From Devosiaceae bacterium (lineage in GTDB: Bacteria; Pseudomonadota; Alphaproteobacteria; Rhizobiales; Devosiaceae), in the NCBI GenBank assembly GCA_021648585.1, contig JAKISM010000054.1, forward strand, positions 1 to 12,911: a stretch of 12,911 nucleotides of DNA. The letters are read 5' to 3'. The position numbers and the translations under genes were made by a program. Of this stretch, positions 5,383 through 12,543 are shown piece by piece (position 1 is the first letter of the stretch; each line of letters begins with the position of its first letter). The notes beneath the pieces were generated by a model. It was not told the origin of the DNA. It made no database searches and saw only the letters and a program-made list of their open reading frames with translations.

Positions 5383-6816
5383 ATGGCAAAAATTTTAAAC
5401 CCAACTTTATTTTCACAATACTTTTCAGTTGATAGCCAGCTGTTAGAGCAAGAAGGTTTAATTGATCCCTTCATTGATGTTGATACCCAGCTTTTCATCG
5501 ATCCTGTTCTCTTAGAAAAATCAGACTATAAGGGAATTTCTGTAGACGCTATTCAACGTTTTCGTGATCACTTCAGAAAGCTAATTCGATTAATTGCGAT
5601 TTCTAAGAACTCTGGTGATGTTGCATGGAGAAATGCACGAAGGTTCCTTGATCTCTCAGAACCTCCCGAAAATGGTCTTGGATATGGTGGTAGTGGCCGA
5701 TCTGGTGCTTCACGACCAGTCGATGTTCGCGAAGCAATAATGGCAACAGCAAAAGAAATTCTGGATCTTGGAGCGGACGATCCAGAGATGATCTCAATAA
5801 TGGGTTTTCTTGAAGAAGATGTCGGGCCAGATACAATTAGCGATTTCACCACACGTGTGATCATGCCTGATCTTGCAAGAATCACCGAAGAATTTTGCAA
5901 TAAATATCGCATTCCAATTGAGGAAAATGATATTGTTACTGACCGTCAGTTACCGCGAATACCTAATAATTCTGGTGCTATGGTACCAATGGTTTTGGTG
6001 CCACGCGACATCGTGCGAGACTTGCCAGTTGCAAATGATTGGTCTGATATTGAGGCCGCTGCTTATGAGAATGAACGTATTCGTGCGCGGGTAAATGCAA
6101 TGTTGGGTACTATAATAAACCCGACCGTGGCAGACCGCAAATTAGCTCTCCGTTCGTTCGCCACAGGTTCGAGAGAAGATTTCGACTTGTTCCTGCAGAC
6201 CGTTAAGGAAAATGTTGAGTTCTATGACCCAAACGCCGATGCGTTAGCATACTATCGATTCAAATCGATATTTGCTAATGGATTTGACGAACTTGAGTCA
6301 AAATCACAGTTTGATTTGCGAAAAGGTCCAGAAGAAATAAAGAAGCTGGTACTTGAGACTTTGTCGATGTTTCAACATCATGTTGAGAAAGGGAATCTAT
6401 GGGAAGAACTTTGGGTAGGAAATAAGCCCAAGAAGGAGCGAGCGGCTCAACTTATCTACTGGGCAATTGCTGATTGTTTTTGTAAAGCAAATAATGTCGA
6501 TATATCTCCTGAAGCGAATATGGGCGGAGGACCAATTGATTTTAAGTTTTCGGATGGTTACGAGGCAAGGGTGTTAGTTGAAATGAAACGGTGCAGTGGA
6601 ACCGTTAAGCATGGTTACGAAAAGCAATTAGAAATTTACAAAGATGCCTCGCGTACTAACTGTGGTATTTTTGTTATCATGGACTATGGGAAACTTGGAA
6701 ATAAACTAAAAGAAATAAAAAGAATTCAAAAAGCTCGGATAGAAGCGGGACAACCTGCCTCAGAAATTTTGGTGATTGACGCTAAGAAAAAAGTGTCAGC
6801 CAGTAAACGAAAATAG
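5383..6816 (+). CDS. PD-(D/E)XK nuclease-like protein of unknown family next to att site
   Basis: About 477 residues from ATG 5383, where MAKILNPTLFSQYFSVDSQL reads as a natural N-terminus. The frame is open to ATG 5311, and no clear ribosome binding site decides between the starts. The N-terminal part has a DPFIDVDTQLFIDPVLLEKS motif and a G-rich LGYGGSGRSG loop. The C-terminus has a restriction-endonuclease-fold pattern: GGGPIDFKF (Asp386), VLVEMKRC (Glu400, Lys402) and YEKQLEIY (Gln415), i.e. D-x13-E-x-K plus a following Q. This predicts Mg2+-dependent nuclease activity. I recall similar unnamed bacterial proteins but no named family. It stands alone, just beyond a tRNA att site, and looks less AT-rich than its neighbours, so it was probably acquired horizontally. 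A phage-defence role is plausible but unproven. Confidence 0.8.
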   Translation: MAKILNPTLFSQYFSVDSQLLEQEGLIDPFIDVDTQLFIDPVLLEKSDYKGISVDAIQRFRDHFRKLIRLIAISKNSGDVAWRNARRFLDLSEPPENGLGYGGSGRSGASRPVDVREAIMATAKEILDLGADDPEMISIMGFLEEDVGPDTISDFTTRVIMPDLARITEEFCNKYRIPIEENDIVTDRQLPRIPNNSGAMVPMVLVPRDIVRDLPVANDWSDIEAAAYENERIRARVNAMLGTIINPTVADRKLALRSFATGSREDFDLFLQTVKENVEFYDPNADALAYYRFKSIFANGFDELESKSQFDLRKGPEEIKKLVLETLSMFQHHVEKGNLWEELWVGNKPKKERAAQLIYWAIADCFCKANNVDISPEANMGGGPIDFKFSDGYEARVLVEMKRCSGTVKHGYEKQLEIYKDASRTNCGIFVIMDYGKLGNKLKEIKRIQKARIEAGQPASEILVIDAKKKVSASKRK

Positions 6817-7017
6817 CGCCCTAACCGTTCGAAATTTGTCCTCGAATGTGCGCCATTTTGTAATTTCGCGGCGCCCCCTCGCTTTACTCTAATATTTATA
6901 TTCTTATGTAATTTTTTTTGAGTGGCCTGTTTTACGCTCCGTCGCTAAGGCTGAACCTGACAAAACGCTGACAATCGTGAAGTCGATTGGTCATTTTTAC
7001 TCTGATATATGATGATC

Positions 7018-8142
7018 ATGTCAAATAAAAAACAAAAAATACGCATTTGGGATTTGCCTACTAGGATTTATCACTGGCTTCAGCTTTTGGTTGTTGTTGG
7101 TGCTTTGCTTAGTGGCTTTTTTGCGCCTGAGTGGTGGCTTGGTATTCATGTCTGGCTTGGATATGGGCTTATTGCTTTACTTGTATTTCGTATTGCTTGG
7201 GGCTTTTTTGGGCCTGAATATTCCCGTTTTTCTAGTTTTATTTTTTCTCCCAAAACCTTAATCAGCCATATAAAGGGCATTAAAGAGGGCAAGCCATTGC
7301 ATTTTTTTGGGCATAATCCGCTTGGTGCTTTAATGATATTTGCGCTTATTGCTGTTTTGCTTGGTATTTCTTTAAGTGGTCTTATTAATCTTGGTGGGGT
7401 TGAGAATCAGGGTGCTTTGGCTGGCTTTGTTGATTATGCAACTGGCGATATTGCTGGCAAAGTGCATTTGTTTTTAGCTTTTGCTCTCATTGCTATGATA
7501 TTTTTACATATTCTTGGGGTGGTCGTTGAAGGAAAAATCAGCAAGAGCAATTTAACTAAATCAATGATTGATGGCGATAAGCCATTGCTGGAGGGTGAGA
7601 AAGCTCCAATTTTACGCCCCACGCTTTTTGTGCCTGCTATCCTGTCTATTGCTGGCATTGGCTTAATCTTAGTTGTTGGCTCTGTTAGCATGAGCAAAGT
7701 GCCAGCCTCGGGTTTTATTGCTATGCCGATTTCGCAAACCTATCAAAGCGAGTGTTCTGATTGCCATATTATCTATCACCCAAGCTTGTTGCCCAAAAAC
7801 TCATGGGCAATAATGATGGATGATTTAAGTGAGCATTTTGGTGAAGATGCTTCTTTGGACGATGAAACTAGAGATATTATTGCCAATTACTTAGTTCGTT
7901 ATTCTGCTGAAAATTGGGATAGTGAAGCGGCGAATAATTTATTGCTAGTTGATAAAGAAAAACCAATTCAAATAACTGCAACTGCTTATTGGAAGTTGCG
8001 CCATGCTAAAATTGATGAAGAGGTTTTCAAATCAAAACCAGTGCGAACGGCTGCAAATTGTGAAGCGTGCCATAGCGATGCAAAAACTGGACGCTTTGCC
8101 GATGAGAATATTTCAATACCTAAACCAAAAAAACAACCTTAA
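7018..8142 (+). CDS. Cytochrome b561-type membrane domain fused to diheme cytochrome c
   Basis: Residues 1-~235 are a b561/Ni-Fe hydrogenase-type cytochrome b. It has the RIWDLPTRIYHW opening, several membrane helices, and candidate haem-ligand histidines His19, His44, His99, His150 and His164. After a further helix (~205-225) comes a periplasmic diheme c (DHC-type) domain with CSDCH (Cys246-His250) and CEACH (Cys348-His352), plus the shared HFGEDASLDDE block. It probably takes electrons from the quinol pool and passes them to periplasmic cytochromes. It is first in a cluster with SHP and DHC genes, a grouping known from Rhodobacter sphaeroides and Shewanella, where b and DHC are usually separate proteins. 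ATGs at 7009, 7012 and 7018 are in frame; none has a clear ribosome binding site, and I chose the last because SNKKQKIRIWD is the usual type of start. Confidence 0.88.
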   Translation: MSNKKQKIRIWDLPTRIYHWLQLLVVVGALLSGFFAPEWWLGIHVWLGYGLIALLVFRIAWGFFGPEYSRFSSFIFSPKTLISHIKGIKEGKPLHFFGHNPLGALMIFALIAVLLGISLSGLINLGGVENQGALAGFVDYATGDIAGKVHLFLAFALIAMIFLHILGVVVEGKISKSNLTKSMIDGDKPLLEGEKAPILRPTLFVPAILSIAGIGLILVVGSVSMSKVPASGFIAMPISQTYQSECSDCHIIYHPSLLPKNSWAIMMDDLSEHFGEDASLDDETRDIIANYLVRYSAENWDSEAANNLLLVDKEKPIQITATAYWKLRHAKIDEEVFKSKPVRTAANCEACHSDAKTGRFADENISIPKPKKQP

Positions 8143-8159
8143 GAAGGGAATCTACTAAC

Positions 8160-8573
8160 ATGCGTAACCTACTAATTATAATAAGTATTCTTGCATTTTT
8201 TCCAGCAATGGCAGCCAGTGCAGGCCCAAGAGAAGATGTAATTGCACAATTAGAAACTCTAGCAAAATCTGATGATGCAAATTTTAGCGGCTTTGATGCG
8301 GCTAGGGGAAAAAAGCTATTTTCAGCTAAATTTAGCACTGGTAAGCCAGAAACACCAAGTTGCACATCTTGCCATTCAACATCGCCAAAAAATGCAGGCG
8401 AAACAAGAGCAGGAAAAGCCATTGACCCTATGGCGCTTTCTAAAACATCGGATCGTTATACCGACCCTAAAAAAGTTGAAAAATGGTTTCGCCGTAACTG
8501 TAATTCTGTACTTGGGCGTGAATGTACACCACTAGAAAAAGGTGATTTTCTTGCCTTTATGATTTCACAGTGA
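8160..8573 (+). CDS. shp: SHP-type oxygen-binding cytochrome c (DUF1924)
   Basis: A 137-residue exported c-type cytochrome. A signal peptide (LLIIISILAFFPAMAASA, cleaved after about residue 21) precedes one haem site, CTSCH (Cys68, Cys71, His72). The C-terminal part reads WFRRNCNSVLGRECTPLEKG. Sphaeroides haem protein (SHP) has an unusual asparagine haem ligand that moves away when O2 or NO binds, next to a disulfide. Asn113 beside Cys114, with Cys122 eight residues on, fits that arrangement. SHP is reduced by diheme cytochrome c, and a DHC domain and a DHC gene lie on either side. GAAGGG (8143-8148) precedes the ATG, 17 bases after the upstream stop, so the gene is co-transcribed with it. 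Its physiological role is not settled in the literature I know. Confidence 0.88.
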   Translation: MRNLLIIISILAFFPAMAASAGPREDVIAQLETLAKSDDANFSGFDAARGKKLFSAKFSTGKPETPSCTSCHSTSPKNAGETRAGKAIDPMALSKTSDRYTDPKKVEKWFRRNCNSVLGRECTPLEKGDFLAFMISQ

Positions 8574-8578
8574 TTCAT

Positions 8579-8624
8579 CTTGTCGCCGTTGGTCGCTTGC
8601 GCTCCCGACCCCGGCACCCCCGCC
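8579..8624. repeat. GC-rich dispersed repeat, copy 2 (between SHP and DHC genes)
   Basis: The second copy of the element at 5251-5295, in the same orientation. It differs at a few positions and by one extra base near CTTGCGCTCC. It begins six bases after the SHP stop, inside the presumed operon, and can form the GGTCG/CGACC hairpin, which might affect mRNA stability between the two genes. Confidence 0.7.
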
Positions 8625-8651
8625 AATAAATACTAACTTTAGGAGAAGAAA

Positions 8652-9104
8652 ATGAAAAATAATAAATTACTTATTTCACTATTATCATTACCACTTTTAG
8701 CAACACCTTTTGTTGCAATAGCAGATGATGATAATGTGCCACCAATTAAAAGCCTGATAGTTTTGGAAGAATGTGGGGCGTGCCATTTGGCGTTTCAGCC
8801 AGCATTTTTACCTAAAAAATCTTGGCAAAAAATGATGGGTGAACTTGAAAATCACTTTGGTGAAGACGCTTCTTTAGATGCTGATTCAATTGCTAAAATT
8901 GAGAATTATCTAGTGGCTAATGCAAGCCGCAAGAAATTTAGGGGCGATAAAGCACCGCAACGCATAACCGAGTTGCGCTGGTTTACGCATGAGCATAGCG
9001 AGCGTGAAGCTAAAAATATGATGAAAAAGCTAAAGGTGAAATCCTTAGTTGATTGCGCTGCTTGTCATAAGGGTGCTGAAATGGGCATCTATGATGATGA
9101 TTAG
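8652..9104 (+). CDS. Periplasmic diheme cytochrome c (DHC)
   Basis: A 150-residue exported protein. The signal peptide (KLLISLLSLPLLATPFVAIA) ends near residue 24. Two haem sites follow: CGACH (Cys41-His45) near the N-terminus and CAACH (Cys135-His139) near the C-terminus. Between them lies the KKSWQKMMGELENHFGEDAS block, typical of the DHC family. DHC is the known electron donor to SHP in Rhodobacter sphaeroides. The same block recurs in the C-terminal domain of the b561 fusion protein, so the cluster holds two DHC modules. AGGAGA (8641-8646) gives a good start five bases later. The tail is acidic (IYDDD). A long hairpin directly downstream marks the end of the operon. Confidence 0.88.
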   Translation: MKNNKLLISLLSLPLLATPFVAIADDDNVPPIKSLIVLEECGACHLAFQPAFLPKKSWQKMMGELENHFGEDASLDADSIAKIENYLVANASRKKFRGDKAPQRITELRWFTHEHSEREAKNMMKKLKVKSLVDCAACHKGAEMGIYDDD

Positions 9105-9107
9105 GTA

Positions 9108-9146
9108 GTTTATAGCGAGGCAATGATATTTTGCCTCGCTATAAAC
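9108..9146. terminator. 16-bp perfect hairpin at end of cytochrome operon
   Basis: GTTTATAGCGAGGCAA (9108-9123) is the exact reverse complement of 9131-9146, with a seven-base loop. No T run follows on the plus strand, so it may act as a 3' stabiliser or an atypical terminator rather than a standard one. It begins three bases after the DHC stop. Confidence 0.75.
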
Positions 9147-9254
9147 CTCGCCTAATTTAGCTGTTCTTCGTTGGGCTTTATAGGTTTATGTTGACGTTTT
9201 GCTTTAATGTTTACTATCTTCAATAATAATTGTAATATTTATTGAGGGTAGTAA

Positions 9255-10244
9255 ATGAGAGCTTTTTATTCTCGCTTAGCAACGGCTTATGGCACAGCTA
9301 TCATTTTGATGTTTTTTTCAGAATATTTTTTTGTGAATGAGGGGCCTGTCACTGAATTACTGAACACTGTTAAATCTAACCCCTTATTGGCTATTCCAGC
9401 TTTCATTTCATTTGCTAGTTTTTATGCGTTTTTTTCTTATCCGTTATTGATGTTGCTTAGCTATTTTAATGTGCGAACTATGTCAGGATTATTGTTAGCT
9501 GGTGCTATTTTTGGTTGGGCAACTGAGGGGCTGACCATAGCGATTATTTATGAGGCAATCCCTATTTCATTTATATTTCCATCCATTAGCTGGCACGCAC
9601 TAATTGATGTCATGTTAGGGTGGTATCTGGTGCGTATTGGCATGAGGAAAATGGGTTTATTTGGAAATATATTTATGTTTATTATGCTCGGCCTTTTATG
9701 GGGTGCATGGGCTACTTGGTATTGGGGGGGCGAGGAAAACTCTATGCTAGCTCTAAATATTGTAGATTTTATTTTGCTGGCAGTTGTAAGCACTGGTTTC
9801 TGGCTCATTGGAATGTTGCTAGCCGATAGGTTTGGGGAAAGTGAATTTAAGGCCAGTAAATGGGAATTTTTGTTTATTTTGGTAACTTACTCCATTTTAT
9901 TTATCTTTATTGCTTTGCCTTATCTGCCATTTTCTATGTTAATTATTCCAGTTGTAGCGCTAACAATCTTAGCGATTTGGAGGTCTAAGGATCACAAAAA
10001 GGGTCAGAAAATTTTACAAAGGATTTATAGCTCTACTCCAAAATGGTGGACTTATATAATCGCTGTTTTAACTCCGATTAGCGCTATTTTGATATATTCG
10101 TTAATGCTTGAAAATAACATTCAAGTGCCAACTGAAACAATTGTGCTAACATTATTAGCTATTGGTTTTATGTGGTTTATCTTGGCAATTATTATTCCGT
10201 TTGTTACTCAGTTTAAGTTGTCTCGCAAACTTCCGAACGGGTGA
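9255..10244 (+). CDS. Polytopic membrane protein of unknown function
   Basis: A 329-residue, very hydrophobic protein with roughly nine predicted membrane segments spread over its whole length, e.g. AIPAFISFASFYAFFSYPLL, GNIFMFIMLGLLWGAWATWY and TIVLTLLAIGFMWFILAIII. Short charged loops separate them (DRFGESEFKASKWE; RSKDHKKGQKILQR). I recognise no family, haem site or transporter motif. GAGGG (9243-9247) is a clear ribosome binding site for ATG 9255. The gene is separated from the cytochrome operon by the 9108-9146 hairpin and 108 bases, so it probably has its own promoter. Its 3' end overlaps the convergent DUF779 gene by 32 bases. It ends with a basic tail (KLSRKLPNG). Confidence 0.75.
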   Translation: MRAFYSRLATAYGTAIILMFFSEYFFVNEGPVTELLNTVKSNPLLAIPAFISFASFYAFFSYPLLMLLSYFNVRTMSGLLLAGAIFGWATEGLTIAIIYEAIPISFIFPSISWHALIDVMLGWYLVRIGMRKMGLFGNIFMFIMLGLLWGAWATWYWGGEENSMLALNIVDFILLAVVSTGFWLIGMLLADRFGESEFKASKWEFLFILVTYSILFIFIALPYLPFSMLIIPVVALTILAIWRSKDHKKGQKILQRIYSSTPKWWTYIIAVLTPISAILIYSLMLENNIQVPTETIVLTLLAIGFMWFILAIIIPFVTQFKLSRKLPNG

Positions 10245-10560
10245 TAAATCTTTTGCCCGTTCCATTGTCGAGTGAGAACATGCCGCCATTGCCATCTATT
10301 GCGTCTATTAGCAATGTTGGGAATTTCCATGCTTTATATTGATCCTCGTTAATATAAAATTTCATGCCGCCAATTTCGCCTATTAAGAGATCATTATCGC
10401 CCAAAAATAATTCGCCCTTAGCATAACACATAGGGGCAGAGCCATCGCAACAGCCGCCTGATTGGTGAAACATTAGTTCGCCGTGTTTAGCTGCGAGTTG
10501 TTTGATTAAATCTAGGGCGGCTTTTGTGGCTTTTACTTTTTTGGCTGCTTTATCAGACAT
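10213..10560 (-). CDS. DUF779 family protein (aldehyde dehydrogenase companion)
   Basis: A 115-residue cytoplasmic protein with the DUF779 hallmark HQSGGCCDGSAPMCY and a later GGMKFYINEDQYKAWKFPTL segment. Genes of this family commonly sit beside acetaldehyde/aldehyde dehydrogenase genes, as here. The biochemical role is not established; the clustered cysteines (CC-x6-C) suggest metal binding or redox chemistry. It lies 223 bases downstream of the aldehyde dehydrogenase on the same strand, but a terminator-like hairpin and an inverted-repeat element separate them, so it may have its own promoter or depend on read-through. No strong ribosome binding site is visible. Its 3' end overlaps the convergent membrane-protein gene. 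Confidence 0.88.
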   Translation of the reverse strand: MSDKAAKKVKATKAALDLIKQLAAKHGELMFHQSGGCCDGSAPMCYAKGELFLGDNDLLIGEIGGMKFYINEDQYKAWKFPTLLIDAIDGNGGMFSLDNGTGKRFITRSEVCETT

Positions 10561-10594
10561 GGTTTTTCTTTGCTTGGGTTATGTACTCACTCGG

Positions 10595-10703
10595 TGTCAT
10601 ATTGAGCCTCTTTGTCATGCTGAGCGAAGCGAAGTATCTTTAACTCAGAGCATAAGACCCTTCGACTTCGCTCAGGGTGACACGAAACTACGTTAGGGTG
10701 ACA
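10595..10703. repeat. Dispersed inverted-repeat (REP/MITE-like) element with duplicated ends
   Basis: The inner arms are 10613-10634 (TGTCATGCTGAGCGAAG and on) and 10660-10682 (CTTCGACTTCGCTCAGGGTGA and CA). They are near-complementary and would form a long hairpin. Similar elements, with arms like CTGAGCGAAGCGAAG, are scattered through many bacterial genomes. Here the outer arm tips recur: TGTCATATTGAG at 10595-10606 and TAGGGTGACA at 10694-10703, so the element looks nested. It lies between DUF779 and the aldehyde dehydrogenase. Confidence 0.8.
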
Positions 10704-10737
10704 ATAGAGAATTTCAAGCTGATAAGTGAATTATTAA

Positions 10738-10762
10738 AAGGCGCACCAAAATGATGCGCCTT
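10738..10762 (-). terminator. Terminator of the aldehyde dehydrogenase gene
   Basis: AAGGCGCA (10738-10745) and TGCGCCTT (10755-10762) form a perfect 8-bp stem with a nine-base loop. On the minus strand it lies 21 bases after the aldehyde dehydrogenase stop and runs into TTTTAATAATT, so it fits a rho-independent terminator for that gene. Confidence 0.75.
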
Positions 10763-10783
10763 CCTTATGACATTTTTTAACTA

Positions 10784-12274
10784 TTAAAAGAAGCCAAGTT
10801 TGTTTGGGCTATAGCTTACCAGCAGGTTTTTGGTTTGTTGGTAATGACCAAGCATTTGTAGATGGTTTTCACGACCAATACCTGATTGCTTATAACCACC
10901 AAAGGTCGCATGCGCTGGATATGCGTGATAACAATTTGTCCACACACGACCAGCTTTAATTGCACGGCCAAAGCGATAGCAACGATTGATATCACGTGAC
11001 CAAACACCAGCACCAAGCCCATAAAGTGTGTCATTAGCAATTTCTAATGCTTCTTCATCTGTTTTAAAGGTTGTTACCGAAACTACAGGCCCAAAAATTT
11101 CTTCTTGGAAAACCCTCATCGAGTTATCACCCTTGAAAATGGTGGGCTTGATATAATAACCGCCATCCAAATCTCCACCGGGGTTAAACGCTTCGCCACC
11201 TGTGAGAATTTCTGCGCCTTCTTTGCGACCAATATCAAAATAAGAGAGAATTTTCTCTTGTTGCTCTTTTGATGCTTGTGCGCCAACCATTGTGTTGAAA
11301 TCTAGCGGATCGCCTTGAATAATCGCTTCTGTGCGCTTTAAGCAAAGCGCCATAAACTCTTCATAAATATCCTCTTGAATTAGTGCACGAGAAGGGCAGG
11401 TGCAAACTTCGCCCTGATTAAAGGCGAATAGCACAAAGCCTTCAACTGCTTTATCTAAATACGCATCATCTTCACGCATAACATCGGAGAAGAAGATATT
11501 TGGTGATTTGCCGCCCAATTCCAAAGTTGATGGAATTAGATTTTGCGTGGCATATTGCATGATTAAGCGACCAGTTGTGGTTTCGCCCGTAAAGGCAACT
11601 TTTGCAATGCGCTTAGAAGTTGCCAAAGGTTTACCTGCTTCAAGACCAAATCCATTGACTACATTTAATGTACCTGCTGGTAAAATATCAGCAATTAGCT
11701 CCATAAGCACTAAAATAGAAGCAGGAGTTTGCTCAGCGGGTTTTAGTATAACGCAATTGCCCGTGACCAAGGCTGGTGCAATTTTCCACGCCGCCATAAG
11801 AATTGGGAAATTCCAAGGTATAATCTGTGCAACAACGCCAAGTGGTTCTTGGAAATGATAAGCGACAGTATCGGTATCAAGATCGCTAATCGAGCCTTCT
11901 TGCGCACGAATTACGCTAGCAAAATAGCGAAAATGATCAACCGCTAGCGGAATGTCAGCTGCGTTAGTTTCACGGATTGGCTTGCCATTATCCCAAGTTT
12001 CAGCTTCTGCTAAAAGAGCTAAATTATCTTCCATTACTTGTGCGATTTTGTTTAGCAAGTTTGAGCGTTCAGTAACCGATGTGGCAGCCCAAGCGTCTTT
12101 TGCTGCATGTGCTGCATCAAGTGCTAGTTCTATATCTTTTTCGTTCGAACGTGGAATTTGGCATAGTACTTTGCCATTAACTGGTGAAATATTATCAAAA
12201 TATTTCCCATCTACTGGCGGAACAAATTTACCACCAATGAAGTTTCCATATTTTTCTTTAAACTTAAAACCCAT
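10784..12274 (-). CDS. NAD(P)-dependent aldehyde dehydrogenase (acetaldehyde/ExaC-AldB type)
   Basis: A 496-residue cytoplasmic enzyme that oxidises an aldehyde to the acid, probably acetaldehyde or another short aldehyde. Family motifs in order: YGNFIGGKFVPPVDGKYFDN, PLGVVAQIIPWNFPILMAAW, NCVILKPAEQTPAS (cofactor Lys), VAFTGETTTGRLI, LELGGKSPNIFF with general-base Glu252, and FNQGEVCTCPSR with catalytic Cys291. It ends with GGYKQSGIGRENH and a hydrophobic tail. Length is standard. The GEVCTCPSR form and the DUF779 neighbour point to the ExaC/AldB/AcoD group, which serves ethanol or acetoin breakdown. AGGAGG (12282-12287) precedes the ATG. ATTATA at 12301-12306 gives a TATAAT on the minus strand, a possible -10 box. 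It is divergent from the TAXI gene. Confidence 0.95.
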   Translation of the reverse strand: MGFKFKEKYGNFIGGKFVPPVDGKYFDNISPVNGKVLCQIPRSNEKDIELALDAAHAAKDAWAATSVTERSNLLNKIAQVMEDNLALLAEAETWDNGKPIRETNAADIPLAVDHFRYFASVIRAQEGSISDLDTDTVAYHFQEPLGVVAQIIPWNFPILMAAWKIAPALVTGNCVILKPAEQTPASILVLMELIADILPAGTLNVVNGFGLEAGKPLATSKRIAKVAFTGETTTGRLIMQYATQNLIPSTLELGGKSPNIFFSDVMREDDAYLDKAVEGFVLFAFNQGEVCTCPSRALIQEDIYEEFMALCLKRTEAIIQGDPLDFNTMVGAQASKEQQEKILSYFDIGRKEGAEILTGGEAFNPGGDLDGGYYIKPTIFKGDNSMRVFQEEIFGPVVSVTTFKTDEEALEIANDTLYGLGAGVWSRDINRCYRFGRAIKAGRVWTNCYHAYPAHATFGGYKQSGIGRENHLQMLGHYQQTKNLLVSYSPNKLGFF

Positions 12275-12356
12275 TTTTTCCTCCTCTATTTATAGGTGGA
12301 ATTATAATGGCTCTAAGTAATTAGTTTGTCATTAGGGGAGGGGTTGTTGTAATGTT

Positions 12357-12382
12357 AAACTGTCGCAATTTTGCTACAGTTT
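12357..12382. promoter_or_regulatory. 26-bp dyad between divergent genes (candidate operator)
   Basis: The half-sites are AAACTGTCGCAAT (12357-12369) and, read on the other strand, AAACTGTAGCAAA (12370-12382). They agree at 11 of 13 positions. The dyad lies 83 bases upstream of the aldehyde dehydrogenase start and 162 bases upstream of the TAXI start. It is a plausible binding site for a dimeric regulator of one or both genes. The rest of 12275-12543 is AT-rich, with no convincing sigma-54 element and no gene. Confidence 0.5.
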
Positions 12383-12543
12383 GCTTGTTCAATTTGAGCA
12401 TTAGTATAATTTATGACTATTTAGTGGTGCTAAAAATTTCATTGCTTGATTATTATTTCACACTCTGCAATGAATAAAATTCGGCAATATTGTCGAGAGA
12501 AAAATTAAATTCTTTAAATTAAAATACTGGGAGGAAACTCATA

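Noticed and set aside
2732..9268. Shared 14-mer ATGAGAGCTTTTTA at 2732 and 9255
   Set aside because: One exact 14-mer shared in AT-rich DNA of this length is close to chance expectation, and the flanks differ completely.
10502..10696. 64-codon plus-strand frame with CHAERSEVS and FDFAQGD
   Set aside because: These are the familiar false peptides from translating the CTGAGCGAAG-type inverted repeat. It is also antisense to the start of DUF779.
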